Positions 1 to 7,269 of a stretch of 64,000 nucleotides of DNA are shown here, piece by piece. Source of the DNA: Bacillus sp. V2I10 (lineage in GTDB: Bacteria > Bacillota > Bacilli > Bacillales > Bacillaceae). Location of the stretch: NCBI RefSeq assembly GCF_030817055.1, contig NZ_JAUSYV010000001.1, forward strand, positions 5,170,001 through 5,234,000. Reading direction: 5' to 3'. The notes below the pieces were generated by a model, which was given only the letters and a program-made list of their open reading frames with translations, made no database searches and was not told the DNA's origin. Both the position numbers and the translations under genes were made by a program. The number at the start of each line of letters is the position of its first letter. Positions within the stretch are counted from its first letter, which is position 1.

Positions 1-1694
1 TCTTGCTGCTCTTTATAGGAGAGTTTTTTTCTCTGCTTCGGAGCTGCCGCCGTTTCCTGAACTTTAGGAGCTGGTGCTGCACTTTCAGCTTCCTTCATTC
101 TTTTTCTTGTTTCCATGTAATCTGAATAGCTTCCCTGGAATCGGAGAACCTTGCCGCTGCCTTCAAAAACAAGGAGATGATCCACTACACGGTCAAGAAA
201 ATAGCGATCATGGGAAACAGTGACGACAACGCCAGGGAATTGATCAAGATAATCCTCGAGGACGCTGAGTGTTTGAGTGTCTAAGTCATTTGTAGGCTCA
301 TCAAGAAAGAGAACGTTTGGCTCCTGCATTAATACCTTGAGCAAATACAATCTGCGGCGCTCTCCGCCTGATAGCTTGCGGATGTATGTCCACTGCATCG
401 ATCTTGGAAACATGAAGCGCTCAAGCATTTGCTCTGCTGTAATCGTTTGATGATCAACTGTCTGCACAACTTCCGCGACTTCTTTTATATATTCAACGAC
501 GCGCAAATCTTCATCCATTGCCTCATGATCCTGAGTATAATAGCCGATTTTGACGGTTTCGCCAATTTCAACCTTGCCGCTGTCAGGCTGAATGCGTCCT
601 GCAATGATGTTTAATAGTGTCGATTTCCCGCTTCCATTAGGTCCGATGATTCCAAGTCTCTCCCCGGGAACCACGAGATAATCTACATTTGTCATTAAGG
701 TACGGTCCTGAAAAGCTTTTGAAACACCTTCAAGCTCAATTACTTTTTTTCCAAGTCTTGTTGACCCGATGGCAAAATCAACGCTATGTTTTGCTGCCGG
801 TCCTTCCTGATCCTGAAGGTCTTCCACACGTCCAATGCGTGCTTTTTGTTTTGTTGTCCGGGCTTTAGCGCCGCGTCTCAGCCAGGCAAGCTCTCTGCGC
901 AGCAGATTTTGGCGCTTGCTTTCAGACTGCTCGGCATTGAATTCACGCTCTGCTTTTTTCTCAAGAAATACTTCATAGTTTCCCTCATAAACATACAGCT
1001 TGCCATTTTCTAATTCGAAAATTTGGTTTGTTACCCGGTTAAGGAAATAACGATCATGGGTCACGAGAAGAATAGAGCCTTTGTATTGTGCTAAAAAAGT
1101 CTCAAGCCATTCGATCGTTTCATTATCCAGATGGTTTGTAGGCTCATCCAGAATCAGCAGATCTGCTGGCTGAATCAAAGCTTTTGCAATTGCAACACGT
1201 TTCTTTTGACCGCCGGATAAAAGCCTTACTGGCCTTGCAAAGTCGGAAATGCCGAGACGGGTCAAAACGGTTTTGGCAACCGTACTCGCTTCCCACGCGT
1301 CGTTTTCATCCATTTTTTGCTGCATTGAAAGAAGCTTGGACTGTTTTTTTTCATTAGACGGATCTGCTTCCAGTTCTGAAAGAGCAAGCTCATAATCACG
1401 CATTGCCCGCATGATCAAGGAATCCCCGTAATAGATCTGTTCAAGGACTGTCAATTCTTCCTCAAGCACAGGCTGCTGCGGAAGGTATTCAATATGAAAC
1501 GAATTGGCATGAATCATTTTTCCTTCTTCAACAGTCTCTAGTCCTGAAAGATATTTCAAAAGGGTTGATTTCCCTGTCCCGTTTGTCCCGATTAATCCAA
1601 TTCTCTGCCTTTCAGCAATTGAAAATGAAATATGATCAAACAAAGTCTTTTCGCCATATGTTTTATATAAATTCTCTACAGAAAGAATGCTCAT
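1..1694 (-). CDS. yfmR: ABC-F family ATPase YfmR (3' end outside window)
   Basis: A cytoplasmic ABC-F protein: two ABC ATPase domains, no membrane segments. This family acts on the ribosome, and YfmR is thought to relieve stalled translation. The first half has a Walker A (GTNGTGKST), signature LSGGQKKR and Walker B LILDEPTNHLD; the second has GPNGSGKST, LSGGERRR and LFLDEPTNDLD. Between them is the basic linker typical of ABC-F proteins (around LLRRELAWLRRGAKARTTKQ). The 564 visible codons reach the charged linker before the C-terminal coiled coil, which lies beyond the window edge; B. subtilis YfmR is about 629 residues. The ATG at 1694 gives the family N-terminus MSILSVENLYKTYG. Both catalytic glutamates are present. 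The family is certain and the orthologue very likely. Confidence 0.93.
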   Translation of the reverse strand, partial: MSILSVENLYKTYGEKTLFDHISFSIAERQRIGLIGTNGTGKSTLLKYLSGLETVEEGKMIHANSFHIEYLPQQPVLEEELTVLEQIYYGDSLIMRAMRDYELALSELEADPSNEKKQSKLLSMQQKMDENDAWEASTVAKTVLTRLGISDFARPVRLLSGGQKKRVAIAKALIQPADLLILDEPTNHLDNETIEWLETFLAQYKGSILLVTHDRYFLNRVTNQIFELENGKLYVYEGNYEVFLEKKAEREFNAEQSESKRQNLLRRELAWLRRGAKARTTKQKARIGRVEDLQDQEGPAAKHSVDFAIGSTRLGKKVIELEGVSKAFQDRTLMTNVDYLVVPGERLGIIGPNGSGKSTLLNIIAGRIQPDSGKVEIGETVKIGYYTQDHEAMDEDLRVVEYIKEVAEVVQTVDHQTITAEQMLERFMFPRSMQWTYIRKLSGGERRRLYLLKVLMQEPNVLFLDEPTNDLDTQTLSVLEDYLDQFPGVVVTVSHDRYFLDRVVDHLLVFEGSGKVLRFQGSYSDYMETRKRMKEAESAAPAPKVQETAAAPKQRKKLSYKEQQ

Positions 1695-1892
1695 TTATTT
1701 ATCCGCCCTTATATAATGTTTCATTATATTGTACAGCAGTTAGATGCACAAAAACTAGCATAAGATATTTTCCATTCCTATGTGACTGACAAGCTTGGAT
1801 AAATCCCGATAAACTTCTCATCCTTTTTCTACAGGAATCCGCAAATAACCTGATTTATTTCCAAGGAAATGTCGAACTCAGCCTTTTTCCAT

Positions 1893-1923
1893 AAAAAAAG
1901 AGAGACACATGATCCCTCTCTCT
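1893..1923 (-). terminator. Intrinsic terminator after the VOC gene
   Basis: Read on the minus strand, a GAGAGA/TCTCTC stem is followed by seven T residues, directly after the stop codon of the VOC-family gene. Confidence 0.7.
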
Positions 1924-2312
1924 TACTTATTTTGTTCAACATTCAGCTCGATTAAATTCCCGTCTGGATCACAGCAGTATATTTGATCAAAACCGCTCAC
2001 TCCATTTTTGTCTTCCCGATATTCAATATGATGTGAAATAAGCCAATCAACAGCAGTTTGATATTCGGCAATCCTCAATGCAAGATGTCCTTCTCTGGAA
2101 TTCAGGGTATAATTCTTTCTCAGTGTTTGCGATTCTTCATCAACAATTAGATGAATTTGCTGTGAGCCGATTTCATACCACGCGCCATCAGAATCAAAAG
2201 GCGGTCTTTCGATTTCTTTTAAGCATAATACATTTTCATAAAAATGCTTTGCCATCTCAAGATTTGTCACTGCCAGGCTGACATGCTGAATGGATTCATT
2301 GATTATCATCAT
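1923..2312 (-). CDS. VOC (glyoxalase/bleomycin resistance) family protein
   Basis: A small single-domain vicinal-oxygen-chelate protein of about 129 residues. The fold shows as a beta-alpha-beta-beta-beta order with the opening HVSLAVTNLEMAKHFYENVL and the closing CCDPDGNLIELN, both typical of glyoxalase-like proteins. The opening His, the mid-protein His in GHLALR and the terminal Glu are plausible metal ligands. Substrate is not predictable; relatives include lactoylglutathione lyases and fosfomycin or bleomycin resistance proteins. A GTG six bases upstream is in frame but lies inside the GGAG ribosome binding site, so the ATG at 2312 (or the next at 2309) is preferred. It follows a flavodoxin-like gene after 16 bases and is probably co-transcribed with it. 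Confidence 0.82.
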   Translation of the reverse strand: MMIINESIQHVSLAVTNLEMAKHFYENVLCLKEIERPPFDSDGAWYEIGSQQIHLIVDEESQTLRKNYTLNSREGHLALRIAEYQTAVDWLISHHIEYREDKNGVSGFDQIYCCDPDGNLIELNVEQNK

Positions 2313-2328
2313 ACACACTCCATTGCTA

Positions 2329-2943
2329 TTATAATGTATTTCCTTCTGCTGGAATTGGATGCTTGGCCAGGAGTCTCGCCATGTGAACTAAATTTAAGCT
2401 CATTGTTCTCGTATTCTTAATCGTAAACGCATTTTCTTTTCCCGCTTCCATGTAGGAAGGTCCCGGCCCGGCTTCTCCAACCCAATACACATCCACATTA
2501 GGCGGGATAAGAAATCCGATATGCTGCAGGCCGTATAAAATGGAACGGGCTGCTTCCTTCGCGCCATCTTCATTGCCTGTTACAGCAACGCCCCCAACCT
2601 TATTATAATAAATAGACTGTCCTTTTTCATTCGTTTCACTGCTTGATGCGTAAAGTCTTTCCATAACAAGAGAAGCAATGCTGCTCTTTTCTCCAAGCCA
2701 CAGTGGAGTTCCGACCACAACGATATCAGCATCGGCTATTTTTTTCAAAATCAGCGGCCAATCATCGCCCCTGCCCATATCTTCTGACATGCCATATGCA
2801 ATATTGTAGTCCGCAATTCGCAATTCTTCTGTTTGAACATCTTCATTCTGCAAATGTTTTTGAGATTGTCTCATTAAGGATTCTGTGTTGGAGGGTTCGT
2901 TTCCTTTTTTTAAAGAACAATTCAAATAGAGAGCTTTCAGCAT
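2329..2943 (-). CDS. Flavodoxin-like NAD(P)H-dependent oxidoreductase
   Basis: A 204-residue protein of the flavodoxin/NADPH-dependent FMN reductase superfamily. The N-terminus (MLKALYLNCSLKKGNEPSNT) has the beta strand and phosphate-binding loop for FMN, and GTPLWLGEKSSIASLVMER corresponds to the second flavin-contact loop (usually PxYxxSxP...K). The segment GGVAVTGNEDGAKEAARSI is the usual later strand-helix. It is likely a cytoplasmic quinone or FMN reductase; the physiological electron acceptor cannot be told. It lies first in a two-gene unit with the VOC protein, a pairing consistent with detoxification of reactive electrophiles, which is inference only. Confidence 0.8.
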   Translation of the reverse strand: MLKALYLNCSLKKGNEPSNTESLMRQSQKHLQNEDVQTEELRIADYNIAYGMSEDMGRGDDWPLILKKIADADIVVVGTPLWLGEKSSIASLVMERLYASSSETNEKGQSIYYNKVGGVAVTGNEDGAKEAARSILYGLQHIGFLIPPNVDVYWVGEAGPGPSYMEAGKENAFTIKNTRTMSLNLVHMARLLAKHPIPAEGNTL

Positions 2944-3007
2944 GATTTAGTCTCCTTTTTGGTTTCATTTATAGTAATCTATTTGCCTTTTTCTTATTCC
3001 ATCAAAC

Positions 3008-3038
3008 ATAAAAAGCCTCCCGATGCTGCTTGGGAGGC
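3008..3038 (-). terminator. Intrinsic terminator of the endonuclease gene
   Basis: Stem GCCTCCC/GGGAGGC with a 10-base loop, followed on the minus strand by a T run. It sits just past the stop codon of the secreted endonuclease. Confidence 0.88.
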
Positions 3039-3051
3039 CTCTGATATTTAC

Positions 3052-4260
3052 TTAGTTCCAGATGGATTCAGCCCATTCTGGATGATCTATAAATGGATTG
3101 CGGTTATTTTGATAGTCTTTATAGATGATGTCATTTCTTCTTCTTTCGCGTGCATCTACTGGATCTTCTCTGTGCCATTCAAGCAGAACAGACATTTTTC
3201 CATGCAGCGGAGCAGTTCCATTGTTTACATTGTTGTTCAGCTCAAGATCCAGCTCACCGCTGTCACCTTCATAACGGACCGCCATGTAAAATAACATTCT
3301 GGCCACATCACCTTTAACAGCGTCTCTCGGCTCCCATGAATCAGAGTCATAATAGTTGCCTAAAGCTTCAGAGTGCTGTGTTCCTCCGTTATCAAAATCA
3401 AGATTGCCTCTTGAGCTGTTTACTGAAACATCAGTTGGTCTTAAATGATGGATATCGGTCCCGGCACCGGCACTTGTTCCAAAGTCGCCATGTGATTTCG
3501 CCCAAACGTGCTCTCTATTCCAATCATTCACATTTCCGCCGTTTGTAAGCTTGCTTTGTGAACGTCCTGTATAAAGCAGAATGACGTTGTTCGGATTGTT
3601 TGTGTCTTCATCTGTGTTTCTAAGTGCTTCCCAGACATTGTCATAAGAAAGCTCTCTGTGATCGTCTATAATATTATGAAGTTCCGTCTTTAAAGCTTCG
3701 CCTGTTTTCCCTATAGCAGACTGATAATATGTGTCATCATAAGGAGGTGGCTCTATAGGGTCTGTCGGGTCTGTCGGGTCTGTCGGGTCTGTCGGGTCTG
3801 TTGGGTCTGTAGTTCCAGATTGTTTTTCCATAGCTGTCGCACCCGTTATTCCAGTGTGAGAAAAATAGGCTGCAAGTTTACCTGTTACTTTTATTTCCGT
3901 GCCTTTTAGAGAAGGGTTCGTTTTCAAACCAAATTGTGTTCGGAACGAGGATGGAATTTGGACATAAATCATTTTAGATGTACTTGTTTCTGACGGTGAA
4001 TCTGCGAGTGCAAGTGCATAATCATTCGGATAATTGGATGTCACTACCGTGTTAGTTGCAGTCGGCTGTCCCACAACGTATCCATTAACCGTTTTAACAG
4101 AACCAGTTTGATTGGCATTTGCCTGAGCTACTGAATACGGTGCTGTCCAAGTGCCGTCTCCAGTTGAAGCTTGTGAAGGAGAGACTTGAAACACAGGAAT
4201 AAAAAAACTAAGCATAAGTGTCAGTTTTACGATAATTGCAGCATGTTTGTTTTTAAGCAA
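3052..4260 (-). CDS. Secreted endonuclease I family nuclease (Bsn/YhcR-like)
   Basis: An extracellular non-specific nuclease. A TTG at 4260 is chosen as start because AGGAGG lies nine bases before it; upstream in-frame GTG and ATG codons have no such site. The product (402 residues) then opens with a proper signal peptide ending near PSQAS. Residues about 35-130 form an OB-like domain (GDGTWTAPYSVAQAN) seen before secreted nucleases. A threonine-aspartate-proline repeat linker follows, then the endonuclease I domain from about residue 185. Its beta-beta-alpha-metal centre is visible in NREHVWAKSHG and in DIHHLRPTD...SSRGNLDFD. The likely role is nucleic-acid degradation for phosphate or nucleoside scavenging. 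Confidence 0.88.
   Translation of the reverse strand: MLKNKHAAIIVKLTLMLSFFIPVFQVSPSQASTGDGTWTAPYSVAQANANQTGSVKTVNGYVVGQPTATNTVVTSNYPNDYALALADSPSETSTSKMIYVQIPSSFRTQFGLKTNPSLKGTEIKVTGKLAAYFSHTGITGATAMEKQSGTTDPTDPTDPTDPTDPTDPIEPPPYDDTYYQSAIGKTGEALKTELHNIIDDHRELSYDNVWEALRNTDEDTNNPNNVILLYTGRSQSKLTNGGNVNDWNREHVWAKSHGDFGTSAGAGTDIHHLRPTDVSVNSSRGNLDFDNGGTQHSEALGNYYDSDSWEPRDAVKGDVARMLFYMAVRYEGDSGELDLELNNNVNNGTAPLHGKMSVLLEWHREDPVDARERRRNDIIYKDYQNNRNPFIDHPEWAESIWN
3758..3811 (-). repeat. Six 9-bp tandem repeats encoding a Thr-Asp-Pro linker
   Basis: Six consecutive copies of GGGTCTGTC (plus strand), two of them with one or two base changes, lie within the endonuclease gene. The 9-bp unit keeps frame, so gain or loss of copies would change the length of the (PTD)n linker without disrupting the reading frame. 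Confidence 0.9.
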
Positions 4261-4412
4261 AATGGTATTCCTCCTCATTTTTCTGATTATCACGAAAATA
4301 GAATACTATGGAAACATTAACTATTTATGATGATTTTGTAAATTTGTGTCATAATCCTGCTTTTTTGCAAAAGATGATAGAATGAGACTAGTGCCCCCTA
4401 AACCTAAAAGCA

Positions 4413-4440
4413 CAAAAAAATACACCTCTGTCTGAAGTGC
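4413..4440 (-). terminator. Probable terminator after the 50-residue membrane protein
   Basis: On the minus strand CACTTC and GAGGTG pair (one G-T) around a five-base loop and are followed by seven T residues. The stem is short. Confidence 0.55.
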
Positions 4441-4454
4441 ATCTTTTCTTCCTA

Positions 4455-4607
4455 TTAATAATTTTGATCTTTCATATGACCAGCCTTGCGTTTGTTTTTT
4501 CGTTTTACTCCAATTGCGACAAAAACAAGTACGACAAACAGCAGGATTATTCCGATATTTAAGAATCCGCCTATAAAAAGGAAGAAGTCCTTTAAAAATT
4601 CACTCAT
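4455..4607 (-). CDS. Small single-span membrane protein, 50 residues
   Basis: A short open frame preceded by a strong ribosome binding site (GAGGTG, eight bases before the ATG). Residues about 8-33 are very hydrophobic (FFLFIGGFLNIGIILLFVV) and are followed by a basic tail KRKNKRKAG, predicting one or two membrane segments with the C-terminus inside. It ends at a TAA just before a probable terminator. I do not recognise the family. The strong Shine-Dalgarno sequence and the terminator make it a credible gene. It lies between a helicase gene upstream and the endonuclease downstream, all on the same strand. Confidence 0.7.
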   Translation of the reverse strand: MSEFLKDFFLFIGGFLNIGIILLFVVLVFVAIGVKRKNKRKAGHMKDQNY

Positions 4608-4692
4608 TTATTATCACCTCTTTTCCCTTTTTACCCCTATGCGCAGATTAAAAACCCTTGTACAGAGAGTTTGAATGAATAGAAAAGAGGTC

Positions 4693-6969
4693 TCAGTTTA
4701 AAATGACAAAGTTCTTCCATTCATACGGCAGAAGCGATTGGTACTTATCGGTTAAGAAACGGTCATCTACCAGCACAATGGTTCCGGTATCTTTTTCAGA
4801 ACGAATCAGTCTTCCACCTGCCTGAAGCACTTTGTTCATCCCAGGGAAAACATAGGCATAATCAAACCCGTTTTTTCCCGTCTGCTGAAAATAAGCTTTC
4901 ATAATGTTTCTTTCAAAGCCTATCTGAGGCAGGCCTACTCCAACAACGATGACCCCATTTAACCGGTTGCCTATCAGGTCAACACCTTCAGAAAAGATCC
5001 CGCCCATTACGGCAAATCCAATCAGTGTCGTGCTGCTGTTTTCTTGAAAGGCAGCTAAAAAAGCTTCTCTCTCCGCTTCCGTCATCTGAGGCTGCTGAAT
5101 CATCATTTCAAAAGGCGGATTCACCTCTGTCAAAGATTCATATACTTCCTTCATATAAACGTAAGAAGGAAAAAAGATAAGGTAGTTTCCGCCCCGTTCT
5201 TCAAGCAGCTGCATAACCAGATCAGAAATCGGCTTCTTGCTTTTTTCCCTGTCGTGATATCTGGTAGAAAGCGGCTTGATATAGACATCTAAGTTTTCCC
5301 TGGTGAATGGGGAGGGAATTTTCACTTGATAATCGTCTGAAACTCCTCCAAGCATGTCCATGTAAAAATGGAGGGGAGAGAGTGTGGCTGAAAAGTGGAT
5401 ACTTGAGCGAAACGGTTTTTTCACCTGCTGCAGAAGATAGGATGGATCAAGGCACAGAAGTTTAATCACAGCCTCACTTCGATCTGCTGCCACTGTTGTT
5501 ACATACCTCTCATCATAGAGCTTGGACATTTTCACAAACGTCTGAGCCTGAAAATAACAATCTAACAGAAGCTGTGATTGACTGCCCATTAAAAGCTCTT
5601 TTTCTGCGTCTGAAATAAATGGTTCCAGCTGCTCAATTAGCTCATTAGGGACATTCTCCATCAGCATCGCATGATTTTCACATTGTTTTCGAAGAGCAAT
5701 AAAAAAATCATTTATTTTTTTTGCATGTTCGAAGATGGATCTGCTGGACGTTTTAAATTCCTTTTTCAGCTGAAGAAATTCCGATTTCTTCAAGTCTGCA
5801 GAAAACATCGCCCTTCCCCTGTCAACCAGATTATGCGCTTCGTCGATCAGCAGGACTGATTTTTTCTTTTGTTCATCGAAAAAACGTTTTAAGGATACAC
5901 GCGGATCAAACACATAATTGTAATCACAAATCATTCCGTCTGAAGCAGATGCGAGGTCTAAGGAAAATTCAAAGGGGCAAACGGTATGCTTTAACGCATA
6001 CTTCTTAATGACGTCTGATGTTAAACGGGTTTCATTTGAGAGGATATCAAGCACCGCTCCATTAATCCTGTCATAGTATCCATTTGCAAATTCGCAGTAA
6101 TCCTTTTGACAGCGGGTCTCATCCTTTAAGCAAACCTTTTCCTTTGCTGTAATCGTAACAGTATGAAAGCACAGTCCCTTTGTTTCCATGTAAGAAAAGG
6201 TATCTTCTGCTGCTTTTCTTGTGATCGTTTTAGCCGTTAAGTAAAATAGTCTTTCTGCTTTACCTTCTCCCATAGCTTTCAAAGCTGGAAAGACTGTGGA
6301 AATCGTTTTGCCGATTCCGGTTGAGGCTTGAGCAAACAAGTCTGCCTTGTCGCTGATTGCTTTGTAGACTGTGCCAGCAAGCTTCCTTTGACCCTCTCTG
6401 TATGTTTCAAAAGGAAAAGATAACTTTTCAATGCTTTCATCACGTTTCTTTTGATGCCCTGCTCTTAATTCAGCATATGGATAATAATCTTTTACCAATT
6501 CCTCCATGAAAGAATCGAGATCTGCTGATGAAACGATTTTTCTAAACCTCACTTTTTCGCCTGACTGTACGCTGACATAGGTCAGCTGCACACCGATATG
6601 ATCTAATGCTCTTTCTTTTGAAACAATATAAGCGTAGCATTTCGCCTGGGCCCAGTGAACTGGATGAGAATCCTCTTTTAATAAAGAAAGATCACCCGCA
6701 GTTGATTTTATTTCATCAATATATGGTATATCTTCAGTTAACAGAAGCCCGTCACATCTCCCCTCAATTAAAAAAGAGAGGTGGTTATGCTCGATGACAG
6801 TCTTTAAAAATACTTCTTTTTGATCCGTTTCTTCATATGTCTTCTGAATCGTCTGATGTGCTTTTGTCCCTTCTGTCATCGTTGCAGCTGTCCTGAATCT
6901 TGAATCAATGCTTCCTGATCTGAAAACATATTCTACTAGTGCTCTGACTGAAATATGCACTTCTTTCAT
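4693..6969 (-). CDS. DinG/XPD-like superfamily 2 helicase with N-terminal PD-(D/E)XK-like domain
   Basis: A 758-residue ATP-dependent DNA helicase of the iron-sulphur (Rad3/XPD/DinG) group. Walker A ASTGIGKT is near residue 218 and the DEAH box (LLIDEAHNLVDR) near 375; the C-terminal motif VI reads QAGGRLIRSEKDTG. Four cysteines between Walker A and DEAH (CLKDETRC, DYC, TVCPF) match the 4Fe-4S cluster of the family. The first ~150 residues resemble a RecB/Cas4-type nuclease: GRCDG near 72 and YIDEIKS near 88 give the D...ExK active-site pattern. A repair or recombination role is likely. RBS AGGTGAT precedes the ATG. This nuclease-helicase fusion occurs in other Bacillaceae; no cas genes are nearby. 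Confidence 0.85.
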   Translation of the reverse strand: MKEVHISVRALVEYVFRSGSIDSRFRTAATMTEGTKAHQTIQKTYEETDQKEVFLKTVIEHNHLSFLIEGRCDGLLLTEDIPYIDEIKSTAGDLSLLKEDSHPVHWAQAKCYAYIVSKERALDHIGVQLTYVSVQSGEKVRFRKIVSSADLDSFMEELVKDYYPYAELRAGHQKKRDESIEKLSFPFETYREGQRKLAGTVYKAISDKADLFAQASTGIGKTISTVFPALKAMGEGKAERLFYLTAKTITRKAAEDTFSYMETKGLCFHTVTITAKEKVCLKDETRCQKDYCEFANGYYDRINGAVLDILSNETRLTSDVIKKYALKHTVCPFEFSLDLASASDGMICDYNYVFDPRVSLKRFFDEQKKKSVLLIDEAHNLVDRGRAMFSADLKKSEFLQLKKEFKTSSRSIFEHAKKINDFFIALRKQCENHAMLMENVPNELIEQLEPFISDAEKELLMGSQSQLLLDCYFQAQTFVKMSKLYDERYVTTVAADRSEAVIKLLCLDPSYLLQQVKKPFRSSIHFSATLSPLHFYMDMLGGVSDDYQVKIPSPFTRENLDVYIKPLSTRYHDREKSKKPISDLVMQLLEERGGNYLIFFPSYVYMKEVYESLTEVNPPFEMMIQQPQMTEAEREAFLAAFQENSSTTLIGFAVMGGIFSEGVDLIGNRLNGVIVVGVGLPQIGFERNIMKAYFQQTGKNGFDYAYVFPGMNKVLQAGGRLIRSEKDTGTIVLVDDRFLTDKYQSLLPYEWKNFVILN

Positions 6970-7021
6970 TCGACATCACCTGTTATTATTTTATCAGATA
7001 TTTTGTGGTTTTAGCCTCAGG

Positions 7022-7059
7022 ATAAAAAGAAATCGCCCACCTGGGAGATGGGCGATTTC
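7022..7059 (-). terminator. Intrinsic terminator of the cstA operon
   Basis: An 11-bp perfect stem (GAAATCGCCCA/TGGGCGATTTC) with a nine-base loop and a T run on the minus strand, just after the YbdD-like gene. Confidence 0.92.
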
Positions 7060-7065
7060 TCATCA

Positions 7066-7269
7066 TTAACAGCAGCGCGAAACCTTTCCGCCTTTTGCGT
7101 TGTAGCGTGCTTCCTGTGCCTCGCAGAAAAATTCCTTTCTGCTTTGGACCGGCTGATCCGGGTGATGCACCATCATATGCTCCACATATTTTTCATAGCT
7201 TGGAACACCTGCCATCAAACTGATAAACTGCTTTCTGAACTTAAGAATGGTAGATAGTTTCTTATACAT
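7066..7269 (-). CDS. YbdD/YjiX family CstA partner protein
   Basis: A 67-residue protein of the YbdD/YjiX (DUF466) family. Hallmarks are MAGVPSYEKYVEHMMVHHPD, the RKEFFCEAQEARYNAKGG stretch and the terminal cysteine pair RCC. In enterobacteria these proteins are encoded directly after cstA or btsT and are needed for, or modulate, uptake by the carrier. Here the ATG overlaps the end of cstA by eight bases, and the AAGGAGG that serves it lies inside the cstA coding end, so translation is probably coupled. A strong terminator follows at once, closing a two-gene operon. Confidence 0.88.
   Translation of the reverse strand: MYKKLSTILKFRKQFISLMAGVPSYEKYVEHMMVHHPDQPVQSRKEFFCEAQEARYNAKGGKVSRCC

Noticed and set aside
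2078..2281. Plus-strand frame inside the VOC gene
   Set aside because: It is the complement of a recognised VOC domain and has no start signal.
4693..6969. Cas4-like CRISPR adaptation gene
   Set aside because: The PD-(D/E)XK-like segment is fused to a helicase and no other CRISPR genes or repeats accompany it.
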